NCBI RefSeq assembly: GCF_017562075.2
Contig: NC_054082.1
Location: 28,340,231 to 28,404,230 of the forward strand
Length of the DNA stretch: 64,000 nt
From: Anopheles merus
Taxonomy: Eukaryota; Arthropoda; Insecta; Diptera; Culicidae
Direction: 5' to 3'
The notes beneath the pieces are model-generated. The model ran no database searches and was not told the origin of the DNA. It saw nothing but the letters and a program-made list of their open reading frames with translations. A program made the translations under genes and the position numbers. The stretch's first letter is position 1, and each line of letters starts with the position of its first letter. Below are positions 1 to 11,552 of the stretch, in pieces.

Positions 1-2371
1 CTGCCGTCACATCGTCTGCTGCCGGTAGATCATCGCGTGCCGCAGGCAATTCTGTTGGAAAACGCATAACAAAATGATAAAAAAAAGATCTTCCAGACAC
101 AAAGTCGCACTGACACTGACCTGTCGTTGCTGGTGCTCGTTCCGCCTCGACCTGCACACGGTGCCGCATTTGCAGACACTGTGGACACAGGCCCACTGCC
201 GGACTGTTTTTACCATCGCCCAGAAACACCTCCGTCTGGCTGCTCATACCGGCGAACACCTCCGCCAGGTAGGTTCCACCGTGCGTGTTATTAATCGAAT
301 GCACGTCCGCGTAACTCGTGATGAGCGCGTTCTCGGGCGCCGGCAGCGACCCATTATGGTGTATGTGGATGCGCGTCAGGTACACCTTGTAGCAGCAGAT
401 CGGTCCATTCCGCTCGGACAGCCTGGGCAGAAACAGTTTAAAGATCCAATCGTCCTGATCCGTCCGCAGTTTGCCCCAGCTAATGCGCCCCAGATTGTCG
501 GGCGTGGTGGCCGGCATGGTGCAGGTGGCCGACGCAACCACGCCGGGCCGCTTCGTGCGCGTGTGCGCCGTAACGTTCACGGTGTAGTTCGTGTTCGGCG
601 GCACATTGTCGTACTCGGTCGCGTACGCGGTGGAGTACGAGTCCGGGTTGATGTTTTTGATCTTGGGTCCCCAGATGTCGCTCTTCATCATGCCAAACTC
701 GGACCGATAGTTGGCCACGCCGCTTAAAATGGCCTGATACGACATAATTTTCCCATTCGGAAACTCGGGCACCTCCCAGCGCACGCGTACAAAGTTGCGG
801 CGCGAGATGTTGTGGTGCGAGCAGGTAATTTGCAGATTGCGCGGCGCCGACGCCTGCCCGTCGCTCGTCGTCCCGTTCACCGGGTCCGACCAGTTGCCGC
901 AGATTTTCGTCAGCTCGCTGCAGGCACGCACGCGAAAGTTGTACGTCGTGGCGGTCGCTAAGTTATCGAACATGTACGGCAGGTTGCGGCTGTTCTGCGG
1001 ATGGAACGCTTCCTTCTTCATGACGGAGTCGTTCACACCGGCGTGCGATACGACCAGCTCGTAGTACTGGATGTAGTCGGTGAGGTTCGCCGGCGGCGGT
1101 GCCCAACCGATCGTGATCGTGCTGTGCGAGCTGCCCTTCACCTCGACCTCCGGCGTGAAGCTCGGGTCCGTGTCGAGCGTGCGTATCGTTTCGCTGTACT
1201 CGTGGTGCTTGCTGTCGCCCTGCCCGTTCGATGCGCCCAAACTGATCTTGTAGTCCGTGCCGGGCTCGAACCCGTCCAACACGTAGAACGAATTGTTTCC
1301 TCCTATCTTCTCGCGATAGTACGTGAACGTTTGGTCGCCCGTTTTCAGGTAGCGCACGATGTAGTTCTTGATCCGATCGTTGCCATCGTTGACCGTCCAG
1401 TTGAGATAGATTTTGTTCGCTCCGACGGCTTTCGCGTAATCGATCGTTACCTGCGGCACGTCCAGTATCAGCAGCGCCATCGATTTCTTCACCTCGTAGT
1501 TGGCCGCCTGCATCTGCGCCGAGGGCAGGACCACGCACGAGTACGTACCGTTGTGGCCCTTGGTGAGATCGCGCAGGGTCAGGGTGGCGTTCACGTGCCG
1601 CTCGTCGATCACCCGCTGTTCCGAGTTGTTGGCCAGCGCCCGCAGGCTGCTTTCGCCCGATGCATCCTCCTTTACCCAGTAGATCGTGTGCGACAACGGA
1701 AACGCCTCGATCACGCAGTACAGCTGCTGGGTGCTGGTCGTCTTAGTTCTAATCTTTTCGTTGCTAGTTTGGGTGATCTTTGGTAGAATTACGGTGCGCA
1801 CGGTGTACGACACGTTGAGACCATTTTCCAGGTTGTAGCAGGTGTAGTTACCTTCGTCGGATTTGGTAAAATTGTGTATGGTCAGGGTGTAGTACAGCTT
1901 CGGAGCGTTTGCTTCGTCCGCCTCGTCCGCCGGATCGAGGTAGGACAGCTTCCGGACCGCCTCACTGCTGTCCACGATAAGGAACGATATACTGCAAAAT
2001 GATCCGGTATGTGGATTAGTGATTAATTGCCCTATACTCCTCATTACCAACCCCAACCACCCACAACCCCACCCACTTACCGTGAGTTGGAAATGTTTGC
2101 GCCATTCTTTTGCCACACTATGTTCTGATTCTCGGACGTGGCACAGGACAGCGTTCCGTTACTGCCGGCAATGAAGTATTCCTCTCGCACTGAAAACGAT
2201 GGCGAAAGATGCATTAGTCATCATGCGACAGTCGTCAGACGCACCGGTACGCTAGGGCAGGGCGTGTTTGTTGTCTGCTTTTTCTATACCTTGACTATCC
2301 TTCGCTGCAACCAGCTGACACACGACGTAAACACTTACGAGCCAGCACAAGGGGGCTTGCTTTTTCCACAT
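1..2371 (-). CDS. Ptp69D: Receptor-type protein tyrosine phosphatase 69D, N-terminal part
   Basis: Type I membrane phosphatase that acts in axon guidance in flies. Exons on the minus strand are 2371-2290, 2189-2081, 1991-121 and 51-1 (continuing off the left edge). Their phases agree (82, 109 and 1871 nt) and every junction is GT-AG. The ATG at 2371 opens a signal peptide of about 23 residues ending LVAA. Two Ig-like domains follow, with cysteine pairs LSC/YTC and LYC/YSC. Three FN3 domains come next. Stretches very close to what I know of fly Ptp69D are AKAVGANKIYLNWTVNDGND, NSRNLPYMFD, WGPKIK and NGPICCYKVYL. Many N-x-S/T sites are present. The transmembrane segment and both phosphatase domains lie outside the window. 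The donor at 2331 (GTAAGT) gives the wrong phase for exon 2. The donor at 2289 restores both the phase and a full signal peptide, so I chose it. Confidence 0.93.
52..120 (-). other. Short Ptp69D intron, length a multiple of three and free of stops
   Basis: On the minus strand the donor GTCAGT (120-115) and an acceptor ending TTTTCCAACAG (53-52 is the AG) bound 69 nt. A pyrimidine-rich tract precedes the acceptor. Neither splicing nor retention breaks the frame, so this could be an intron or 23 extra codons. The size and the acceptor favour an intron. Confidence 0.6.
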
Positions 2372-3450
2372 TGCTTGCCGTCTTCGGGTAAGAGCGTGTG
2401 GAAAACAGCTCTTCGATGGCACAGTGATCGGCTTCGCCTGCGCTGCTAATCCGCCCCCTCTTATGATTTGATGCTCTCTGCTGATGCTGCTGCTGCCTGT
2501 CTGCCAACACCCAACTGTGCCGCGAAAACTGCCCAGCTTCCGCGGGCGGGGACGGACGGACGGACAGCACACACACACACCACCACACACTCACACACGG
2601 ATTTATCTCTCGCCCGTTTGTTCGTTGATTGTTCTGCCTCCGGTACGCTTTCCGCTGTTGCTTCTACTTTTTCTTGCCTGGTTGCTGCTGCTGCTGCTGC
2701 TCCTCGTACAGCGCCCACGAAACACACCTCTCTTTCTCCCTCTCGCACCTTTCTCCGGGGGCAGTTCGGATGCGGCTTATCACACGCTCGCTGCACTGTG
2801 CCGGTGCGCGTAACGCACTTTATTCTATCGCAACTACACTGCACGCAACCATCACTCACTTTTCTATTGCTTCTGTTTCATGGTTTCAGCACTTTTCGGC
2901 AGCGTTTTTGCGGACCCAAACGGGAATGGGAAAACAAAAACCGTGTACAATGGCGACCGAAGTGAATGTGAGCCCAGGTTGGTACATGCTGACACAGTTT
3001 GACAGCCGACTCCGGTGCGAAGCGGCTCGTGGCGTTGACAGTCCATGTGCGCTCGTTTGCCCAAGTAGCGAATAAGTGTTGTACATATTTTTGGTGTTTA
3101 TTCAGTTGTTAAATGGAAATTGTTCAAAAACTTGAAACATTCACAAATAAATACATAGATAAATGCAGGATAATTATTCATTTATCGAAATTTGAATAGT
3201 TTATTCAATCCTTTCCTGAGCTTTGACGAGTGCTACATGGTACGGATTGTATGAATGCGCCTCGTGTTGTTTATGTGTTAGAAGCCGCATTCGATTTGTT
3301 TTGATAAAAAAAAGTCAATAGTTGTTAGGTGGATTTTTAAATGCTGTAAAAAAAACAGCACAGAGACAGTTTAAAAATGCAAGTTTCTCAACATCTCATA
3401 TTATACAATAGTAAGTGATTGATCGGAATTTTATATCATATTGCTAGATT
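2372..3450. other. Ptp69D upstream region
   Basis: This holds the putative 5' UTR and promoter-proximal sequence of Ptp69D. Only low-complexity stretches stand out: a CA-rich run at 2566-2597 and a CTG run near 2683-2702. Open frames here are chance products of those repeats. I could not place a transcription start. Confidence 0.4.
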
Positions 3451-3585
3451 GTTCTTATTTTTCTATTTGGTGCAACGACCTGCGCGGTCATGCTGGCCTA
3501 TACAGGCCTTCAAGGCTTATTTAGTAGTATTTAGTATTATGCGTACTGGGATAGTCAGTCTTTGCTACAGAAGGAAGGAAGGATC
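3451..3585 (-). repeat. SINE200-like tRNA-derived SINE, truncated and diverged
   Basis: Reading the minus strand, this matches the 3' part of the other copies in the window. It has the GGATAGTCAGTC-like core at about 3548-3563, a segment resembling CAGGCCTTGACCGACAAC (here diverged), and the terminal pyrimidine-rich TTCTTATTTTTCTATTTGG on the plus strand. The 5' tRNA-like end with the B box appears to be missing. Confidence 0.55.
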
Positions 3586-4493
3586 CATAAGATATTAATA
3601 CAATCAATATATTAATTTTCGTGCAAGATCTAGCTACTGGGGTTTTATTATTTGGAATTATAAATTTGTATAGATTTTTGCTTCAACAAGTCATTTGCAT
3701 CTCTCTTGCTATCAGCACTAGCTTTGTTAGCAGTGTACAGAAATTTATCATTGCCATATTTTTATCTTCCACAACTGGAATTCCGCATAAATGCTTCACA
3801 CAAAGCGGTGCGAAAATAGAACTCTAGTTTATCTACCGGAAAGAACCATAAAATCGGATAACGAAACAGTTGCCGATAACAGCTCGGGGATAAAGATCGA
3901 ACTTTACTGGTGGACACACTTTTCGTCTGTTTCTAAGGTATCGTTTGGCGCGGGTCGATGTGTTGAACGCATGGTCGTTCTGTTGCGCTAGGATTTGAAT
4001 TTTCTACTGCAACGATAATAACAACAAGCTGCTGTGCTAGGGCGGTATACATTTATCAGTAGCTTACGCAGAAAGCTATCTCTATCAGTAGTAGCAGTAG
4101 TAGTAGGAAGAACTGATAATCGACTTTTATTTCACGACATCTTTCACAACATTGCGTCGCAAGCAGTCGGAACGCCGGAAGAACAACCTATCGACGCACG
4201 TTACTCGCCTATCAAACCATGTACATCATATCCAATATTTCGGACCATCGGGGCTAAGGGTTTTTATCACAGAAACAATAAAGAAGCGTGTGATATGGCG
4301 AATCGAACGGCACTAGGGCCCAATAATTGCATTACTAAATCAATCGGCGCAAACGCTTGTCAATTGTGTGTCGAGTGGATTACTTGCCACTTGACTGATT
4401 GACTCCCTTATCTTTGCTGCTGGCCCCAGCAGCAACAGCAACAGCAGCAGCAACAATACTACCACCGCGCGCAAGGGAACAGAAGCCAACGCG

Positions 4494-4494
<1 letters not shown>

Positions 4495-4588
<94 letters not shown>
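4495..4588. repeat. (CA)n microsatellite, about 47 units
   Basis: An uninterrupted run of CA dinucleotides about 94 bp long, preceded by a CAG/CAA-rich patch. It is the longest pure dinucleotide run in the window. It produces spurious open frames of alternating Thr-His or Cys-Val. Confidence 0.97.
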
Positions 4589-4590
<2 letters not shown>

Positions 4591-7500
4591 TAGAAAGAAA
4601 ACAAAACACCATTGAACAAGGTACAAATGAGCCACGACACGGTACCTGGGCGGGGGATGGATGTGGTTACGTGTGGAATCCGCGGATAGCAATTTTCCAT
4701 ATTTTTAGTTAATAATACATTCCACTCGTGGCACGCTCAGAGCTAATCAGAGTTTACGAGCCTTCGGCACCGCGACCGGCACCGGGATTGTTCAATTGTG
4801 CCCTATCGCCAAGGTGTACTGTTTGTACAAACGATGGCTTCGCAGATGAGACAATGTTTTCGAGGCGCTAAGAATCATCTAATACTAGCGCTCTACTTCC
4901 CCTTGTTTATGTGGTTCGGTTGCACCATCACCTCATCTGCCGGATGGGCGCCCCCGAGGGTTGGGAAGGCGCATAGAATTTACGACACGTCGTCCATCAG
5001 TGGGATAGAAAATAGGATGCACCCAGCTCCCGCCCCCCAGCACCCTACTACACTCTGTGGCAATAGTAGCAATTGATAAGTTTCTTTGAACAATACAATC
5101 TATTCGAGCGATAGGACCATAGGACCAACCATATCGGGCAAACGGCGCAGGTGTGGACGCTTGAGGCGAAGAGCCAACCGGCGACCCGGTGCTCTGCTAC
5201 CTGGTCAGTTATGTCAGTGCGTCAGCTCTTGTCGTGTGACGATGGCGAAAGGCACTGATAACGTCTTCATCAAGGCGGCGCAGAGTGAGTGCACGTTTCT
5301 TGCTTATTATAGCCACACAGAAACATACACACATACAGAACGGGGGACTCTATCATTCGCGTGCAGATCGCGTTCGTAGAACAATAACACCCTTTTTCAG
5401 ACTCGAGCACGATACCGATGGCTTCCAGTACGCGTGATCTGTGTCCACTTCGGGCCAAGGGGATGTGGATGGAGCACAGATAGCCCTAATCAACTGGGCA
5501 GGCACCCAATTCACACTTATCGTCTTTGGTAACAAATTATCGGTACCGCGGAATACGTATATGTATGGTGTGTATGGCAGACGCCCAATAGATTGTGTCG
5601 TAAAGAGAGAGAGAAAGAGAAAAAAACCAAAAGCAATGAATCTCCCACCGGTTTATAGCGAACCCTTTAAATTTATCGCATTAATCTGTTATCTCTTACC
5701 ATTGTGTCCCCGTCGTCGGGTAATGTTTATGGCCACGGCAGCAACAAATGATTCGAAATGCTCTCTGGCTGCAATGTTACGATCCAGCTTTCGTCGCAAC
5801 GATAGTTGGTTGGAGGTTGAAGCATCGTCGTTCAATCAATTTATATTGCACCCGAAAACATTACACCCCGTTGTGGTTTTACAGCAGAAGCTTACAAGCT
5901 GCTACACTGTACAGGATCGATAAAGTAGCTCAATTTGTTTATGATCCTCAGTGTGCCGTGCCTCCAGTAGATGGGTTGAATGGGTGCAGAAGCAAAGCAG
6001 TTCACTCCCAGGTTGGTTTGTAGTGGTTGAGTTTTCACACCGTGTATCTTGGGCGGCCCAACGATCCAAACGATACATGCGTCGGGTACTGCAAGCTATG
6101 ACCGTAGTTCGATTCCACTCTGGGAACCATTCCTCTCCAATGCGTCCGGTTTTTACTGCGCAATATGATTGTTGTCCTAAAAAAGATCAGGAAATATCAT
6201 CATCGATGGTCGGGTCCGGTTTTGGCCGTGTTTAAACCCTTGGTTAATCAGGGTCACACAGTAACAAAGACACGTTATAACTGGAAAGCTTTTGGTTGGT
6301 AGTAAGGGGTCCCTTCGATGACACTATGTTTACCGAAATCGTACCACCTGCTTTTCTGGGCTTATCAACGAATATCAAGCCTAGCGTATCGAGCAACGAT
6401 CAAACAACAATAGGCCAAAGTGTGTTGCCATAACTGTCCTGTCGAAGGTTGCAGAAACAACAAAAAGGAGCCGCTTGTGCGCCCTGTACTAGAAGCCAAC
6501 AAGAGCGACGCCATTATTTCTCATTAATATTATTAAAGGCACATGATGTTCATCAGTGTGTTCGTGTGTATGTGCGCATGTGTCAACGAGGTTGAAGTTG
6601 ATTGTGTGTTGTGTGTTGCCTCTGATGTTCGTAATTTTAATATCTCGTACATTACGCGACGAAAAGCAAACCTCGAATTTCACCCTCGAATCCGCAACGA
6701 ATCCGCACAATGACACAGCACGTCAGCGCGCGCTCATCGCGTATTCCATGCACGTTCAGCATTTTAGTGACACATTAAAATAAGCAAACTTAAGTCTCCG
6801 CGAATCGTCGGCGCAGGTCGCCTGCGCTCACGGAAAGCGCACGAAAGACCCCCCCCCCTTGCCCCTTGCTTGGGGCGTTGCACTTGGTCCCGGGTGGTGG
6901 GGCGGCAGGGCTAGAGAGCTGCGGCATTAGCCGGTACTTACGCTAGCTTCGGCGGAACATTTCCATTTGCATTCGATGGCGCTGCCACATGTGTGTACTA
7001 TCCGAGTTTGGGCCATCCCCTGTGCGCCAGCCCAGGGATTACACATGTACGCGCCGATACGTAGTAGCAGCGCACATGGATATCGCGTAACATCACCGCG
7101 GTCGGTGTCTTCCGTGCGCAAGACGTAAGGATTACGGATTTTTCGGATTCCACCTGTCATCGGTCGGTGCCTGGTAAACCCATTTTTTTTTGTCGGTTTC
7201 CGTGACGCTTCCCTCAACAACTGCACTGGTGTGTTATCTGGGCAAATATTAATTATAAACTGTCTGATAACTCGGAAGCGTTGCGCGAACGCGCGTTTAG
7301 AACGCGCAGACCCAAAGAAGGACGGAGGGGCGATTGCGCAGGAAACAGATAGACGACTCAACCCCTTGCGACTTGGGACGGGACCGGGGGACAGCGGATC
7401 AGCCAAAAGCTTATAATACCCGATCCAAGGTGTGTATCAATTATTTTTAACTCTACCGCCACTGGCGTCGGCATTATCAGTTCCGGCCGAAAAAAGGAGA

Positions 7501-7880
7501 AATGTGAACTACCTTTCAGGGGTTTTTTTTCGGATCCACCCTTTCATGTGCTTCTGGTGGGTGGTCCCCAGGGCGGACGGACACGGCAAACTAAACTAAG
7601 CTAATCCACTCGGACTAACGAACATCCCAAGCGGCGGGGGCATTAACGGTTTTGCAGCAAACGTCACAGCTGAGCGTTCCTGCTTTTGGGAGGAGTTTGG
7701 GAATGCTGCTCCCGGTGCGAAAGCGAACCACTTGTTTGCACAACTATTGTATGGCACCTTCTTTACTTAAACAAATTAATAAGCAAATATGATAAAGCAA
7801 ACGAGATAATTCATCATCCTAAATCAACTGTCAGAAAGTAAGCCATGAATTTCGACCTTCCATTGCAAAGAAAATCTTGC

Positions 7881-7885
<5 letters not shown>

Positions 7886-7921
<36 letters not shown>

Positions 7922-7943
7922 TCTCTATCTCTCTCTCTCTCTC
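7886..7943. repeat. (CT)n microsatellite
   Basis: A CT dinucleotide run with two short interruptions, followed by a short CA run. It yields spurious Ser-Leu repeats in translation. Confidence 0.95.
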
Positions 7944-8981
7944 CTCCTCTCACACACACCCGAACACCCCTACTTGTTCGCTACATTCGCCAAGGACGTT
8001 CGCTTTGGCCGATAAGTGTTGAGTTTAGGAACGTCGCGCTGTTCACGCGTCCTGCCGCGTCTATCATCTTTAATCACGCGCACGGAGTGGCCATATCTGT
8101 GTGTCCCAATATGTCACTGCTGCCTTTCCGGCTACCACTCTCCGGCCGACCCAGCATTCCTGCTCTCCCTCACACACACTGGCTCTATCTCGCACCCATT
8201 CAAATTATCTGCCCAATATTTGGCCCACCAATTAGCGCGGATTGCGCGAAGTCGTGTATTGACGTTTTGCACCAGACTCGCCCCCCCCCCCCCATACCGT
8301 AATTCTGTGGGGCGCCATCCGATTGCTACACAGCGCCCGGGCGATCAGGCATTGAATTAGAGAGATTTCTAAGAAGTTTACTCACGACCAGCAATGGCAG
8401 CAGCTTCCACACAAACTCACTACCGGACCACTTTGCACTGTTGTACTGTGTGTACTTGTGTGCGTGTATGTGTGAAGAATTCGATTGTCAACTTTCCATT
8501 ATTTGTCTGGAACGCTGCTACTTACCTACTTTACTTACCGCCATCAGCAGGAGGGTTGTAGAAAAATGGTGATTTACTCCACCTCCACCTTTCAGCACGC
8601 GTCGCGAATGCTTTGCACAGGGACGCAACGTAATGGATACACCATTTCGCAGTTTTTTTTTTTTTTGGGGGTTTAAAATGAATAACAGACGAAGAAGACC
8701 GGAACCTCCACACCCCTGGCAACAGAACATGAGCTCGAAGGAGTTAGGCATTGCTCGAAATCGAACACAATAGATTGGTAAATAAGCAAATATGAAAAGG
8801 AAAAAAAAACGAACGTGCGCAGAACAAGATTCGGATTGTACTGTCACGACCTCCCAGGCGATCATCCAGTGGGCAAACACATCAAAACAACCGACACCAA
8901 AACGGGGAAGAATGTTGTTTTCAGCAATTGTTTTGTTATTTGTTTAATGTTTCGATTTTTTTCTCCTCCATTTTCAATAGT

Positions 8982-8986
8982 TTCTC

Positions 8987-9037
<51 letters not shown>
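8982..9037. repeat. (CT)n microsatellite
   Basis: A CT dinucleotide run with one TA interruption near its left end, running into a short CA-rich stretch. Confidence 0.95.
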
Positions 9038-9042
<5 letters not shown>

Positions 9043-9399
9043 TCTCACTACACAACGTTTTTCATCGTTTCTTTCGTTCGCTTTTCGGCAGCACCAATTT
9101 TCCGTCCCCCTTTCTGTCGCTAGTTGTTGCTCTGTATGCGTTTGTGTTTGACTACTTTGACAACCCTGTGTGCGTGTGTGCTTTATTGTTTCACATTGCA
9201 TCGGACATTAGATGCCACCCGGCTGCTGCACCGTTTCCAACGGCCTACTTTTTGCATCGTCGTCCGGTTTCCGGGGCACCAGCACTACTAGGTACACTTG
9301 CACCTACCTTTGCTTTGCTGCTTCGCCAATGGCAACGTGCTGTTTCCGTCCAACAATCCAATTCTTTCGGTTACTTGTTGTGAAGGTGGATTTAACAAT

Positions 9400-11110
9400 T
9401 TAAAAGTCAGTTTGTTTCAGCTTGTTTAGTTGTTTTAATGTTTCATGTCTTTTTTCTGTTTTACTGTTTTCGTTTCATGTCGCCTGTTCTGTCTTCCTTG
9501 CTTTGATTTGTTCTATGGCTTTCCACTTTCGGGGGCTCTGTATGTGTGTGTGTGTATTTTTGTCACTGTTTTTCACCTTTCTTTTTTCACAATTGCTTAT
9601 TTGCTACCACTCCTCCCACCAGACGAACAACAAACAAACAGTCCCCGATCGGTTTTATCCATCCCCCAATTTGTGTGGTAGGTTTATGTAATTATCATTA
9701 ATTTAACAATATCTGCGTAGTTCATTAGTGTATTGTTTTAGGAATAATTTGAAACTTTGATTTCGGTAAATACGTTTTGTTTTATTTTTGAATGATTTTA
9801 TATGTCTTTTTGCGTTTTTTCGCGCCCCACACACGCATTCGCTCGCGCTTCACCTTTTTTTATACATAACACATTGTGCGAGTGTGGGGAAGTAGGTTTG
9901 TAACATTGCTTTTGCTGTAAACTTCCGTTTCGGGGTTAGGTTTAATGTGTTTAATTCGCACCTGCAGTCGTCACCTGCAATCGATAACAAACGCACTGGA
10001 TACGCACGTACACCACCTTGTTAAAGGGGAGCCAAACAAAACAAAAACAATATCGTCTGCGATGGCATCTCATCGTTCCTCTGCTCTGCCTAATATGTCG
10101 GTGTTTTTTTTAATATATTTTTAGTCTATTTGTGGATCGTTTGGATATTTGTTTTGTAATTTTTCATCTCTGCTGGGTGGTGATAATTTGCATTGAAATC
10201 GCTTCGATTTACTCTACCATCTTGCTCTGTTTGCTGTGGAAAAAGGTGCTGCATCAACGACGTGCGCTACGTTCCCTCTCGACTTTACACCGGCTCTGGG
10301 TTTCCCGTTTCGTTCCGTTTTATTTTATTCGCTGGTTGTTTAGTCTGTTTGTTACGTTTTCTCACAACAAAATGAATGAATAGAACTACATCGATGAATA
10401 TACAGCAAAAGTGATGAAAGTTTTTTTTTGTATATGGTATATGTATATATATATATAATATATATCGTAGGCTTCGATTCGATTCTCTCGGTTCTCTTTC
10501 TCTCTTAGCGCGCATCCCGCCGTGTCTTGTTTTGCTTGTTTTTTTTTTGTTTTGCTTCTACTATATACTTCACAACACTCGGGCGACCTGTGTCAATAAT
10601 AATAGTAATAATATAATATACTATATGTTTTTTATCTGTCTTTTTTCTGCATATATATACTCTATATCTCTCTCTATATGTATATATGTATATTCTTGTC
10701 CTGTCGTTTTGCTAACTTTACTTTATTTTACTTGTTTTGTTTTTTTCATTTTTAGTTGTAAACTGTAGCCGAACGTATGTTTATCGCGATTCCTTGTTTT
10801 GTTGGTTGGTTTTCCTTTTTAGTTTTTAGTAGATAATACAATGGTTCATTCATGTTTGATTTGTTTCGTGTTGTTTTCTCGCTTTCTTCTCTTTTAAGTA
10901 ATATTATTGTAATAGCAATAATTTAGTAACACTTGTATTTTGTTTTTTTTTGTTTAATTATTTAATTATAATTTAATTATTGTATTAGATTTCGTTATCT
11001 TGCTTCTTCAACTTATTCTCTTTATTTGCTTTTTTTCTTCAATTTATTCTTTTGAGCGTCTCTCTCTCTTCCTCTCTCTAACCCTCTCTGTCTCTCGCTC
11101 TCTTCACTTA
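9400..11110 (-). other. Strongly T-rich on plus, A-rich on minus: possible distal 3' UTR
   Basis: For about 1.7 kb the plus strand is dominated by T-rich runs such as TTTTGTTTT and TTTATTTT. Read on the minus strand this is A-rich with several AATAAA hexamers (for example opposite TTTATT near 9780, 10323 and 10731), as in long insect 3' UTRs. It could be a distal 3' UTR of a minus-strand transcript or plain AT-rich spacer. I see no coding exons. Confidence 0.2.
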
Positions 11111-11528
11111 GCCGTTATTTCCTAACACCATATGATGGTCGATATCGTTGTTGGCCTTTTCCTACTCTCAGTTGCACTTAAGGCGGCATTCTTCAACTAC
11201 TCGCTACTGTTTTGATACCCCACTGCTACCGCGTAAATAATGCAACCTCCTGCTTTTGCTGTACTACATTTTGTACAGTGAATACTTTACGATTCCATCA
11301 CGCATCAGCCGCTTCCTCGGCCACTTCCGTACACGACGTAACACTATTATTGCATTTGTTAATATTTTAAACCTTAGTAAATGGGCCGACCCACACTGTC
11401 CACTGTGCCGTTGGGTCCTAACAATGCTTTACGTAACAATGATAACAGAAAACGGAAACAGAAATAGAACCAAAACGTGTCGCAGCGCAAAATACTACTA
11501 CAATTCAGTAATGCTGTAACTGCACCCT

Positions 11529-11552
11529 TTCTCTCTCTCTCTCTCTCTCTTT
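11529..11552. repeat. (CT)n microsatellite
   Basis: A short CT dinucleotide run followed by CT-rich degenerate sequence. Confidence 0.85.

Noticed and set aside
963..1786. Frames of 191 and 261 codons over Ptp69D exon 3
   Set aside because: Alternative frames of a real exon; composition is Arg/Val-rich and matches no family.
4340..4700. Open frames made of Cys-Val or Thr-His repeats
   Set aside because: Translation of the CA microsatellite, not protein coding.
6927..7406. A 159-codon minus frame ending near a GTAAGT site at 6943
   Set aside because: No ATG support at its start, no signal peptide, no partner exon in phase with Ptp69D. The local resemblance of GCTTCGGCGGAACAT to the U6 RNA 5' end does not extend.
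8389..8450. A hydrophobic stretch (KLLPLLV) before a GTGAGT donor on minus, considered as the Ptp69D signal peptide exon
   Set aside because: No upstream in-frame ATG. The exon at 2371-2290 gives a complete signal peptide in the correct phase.
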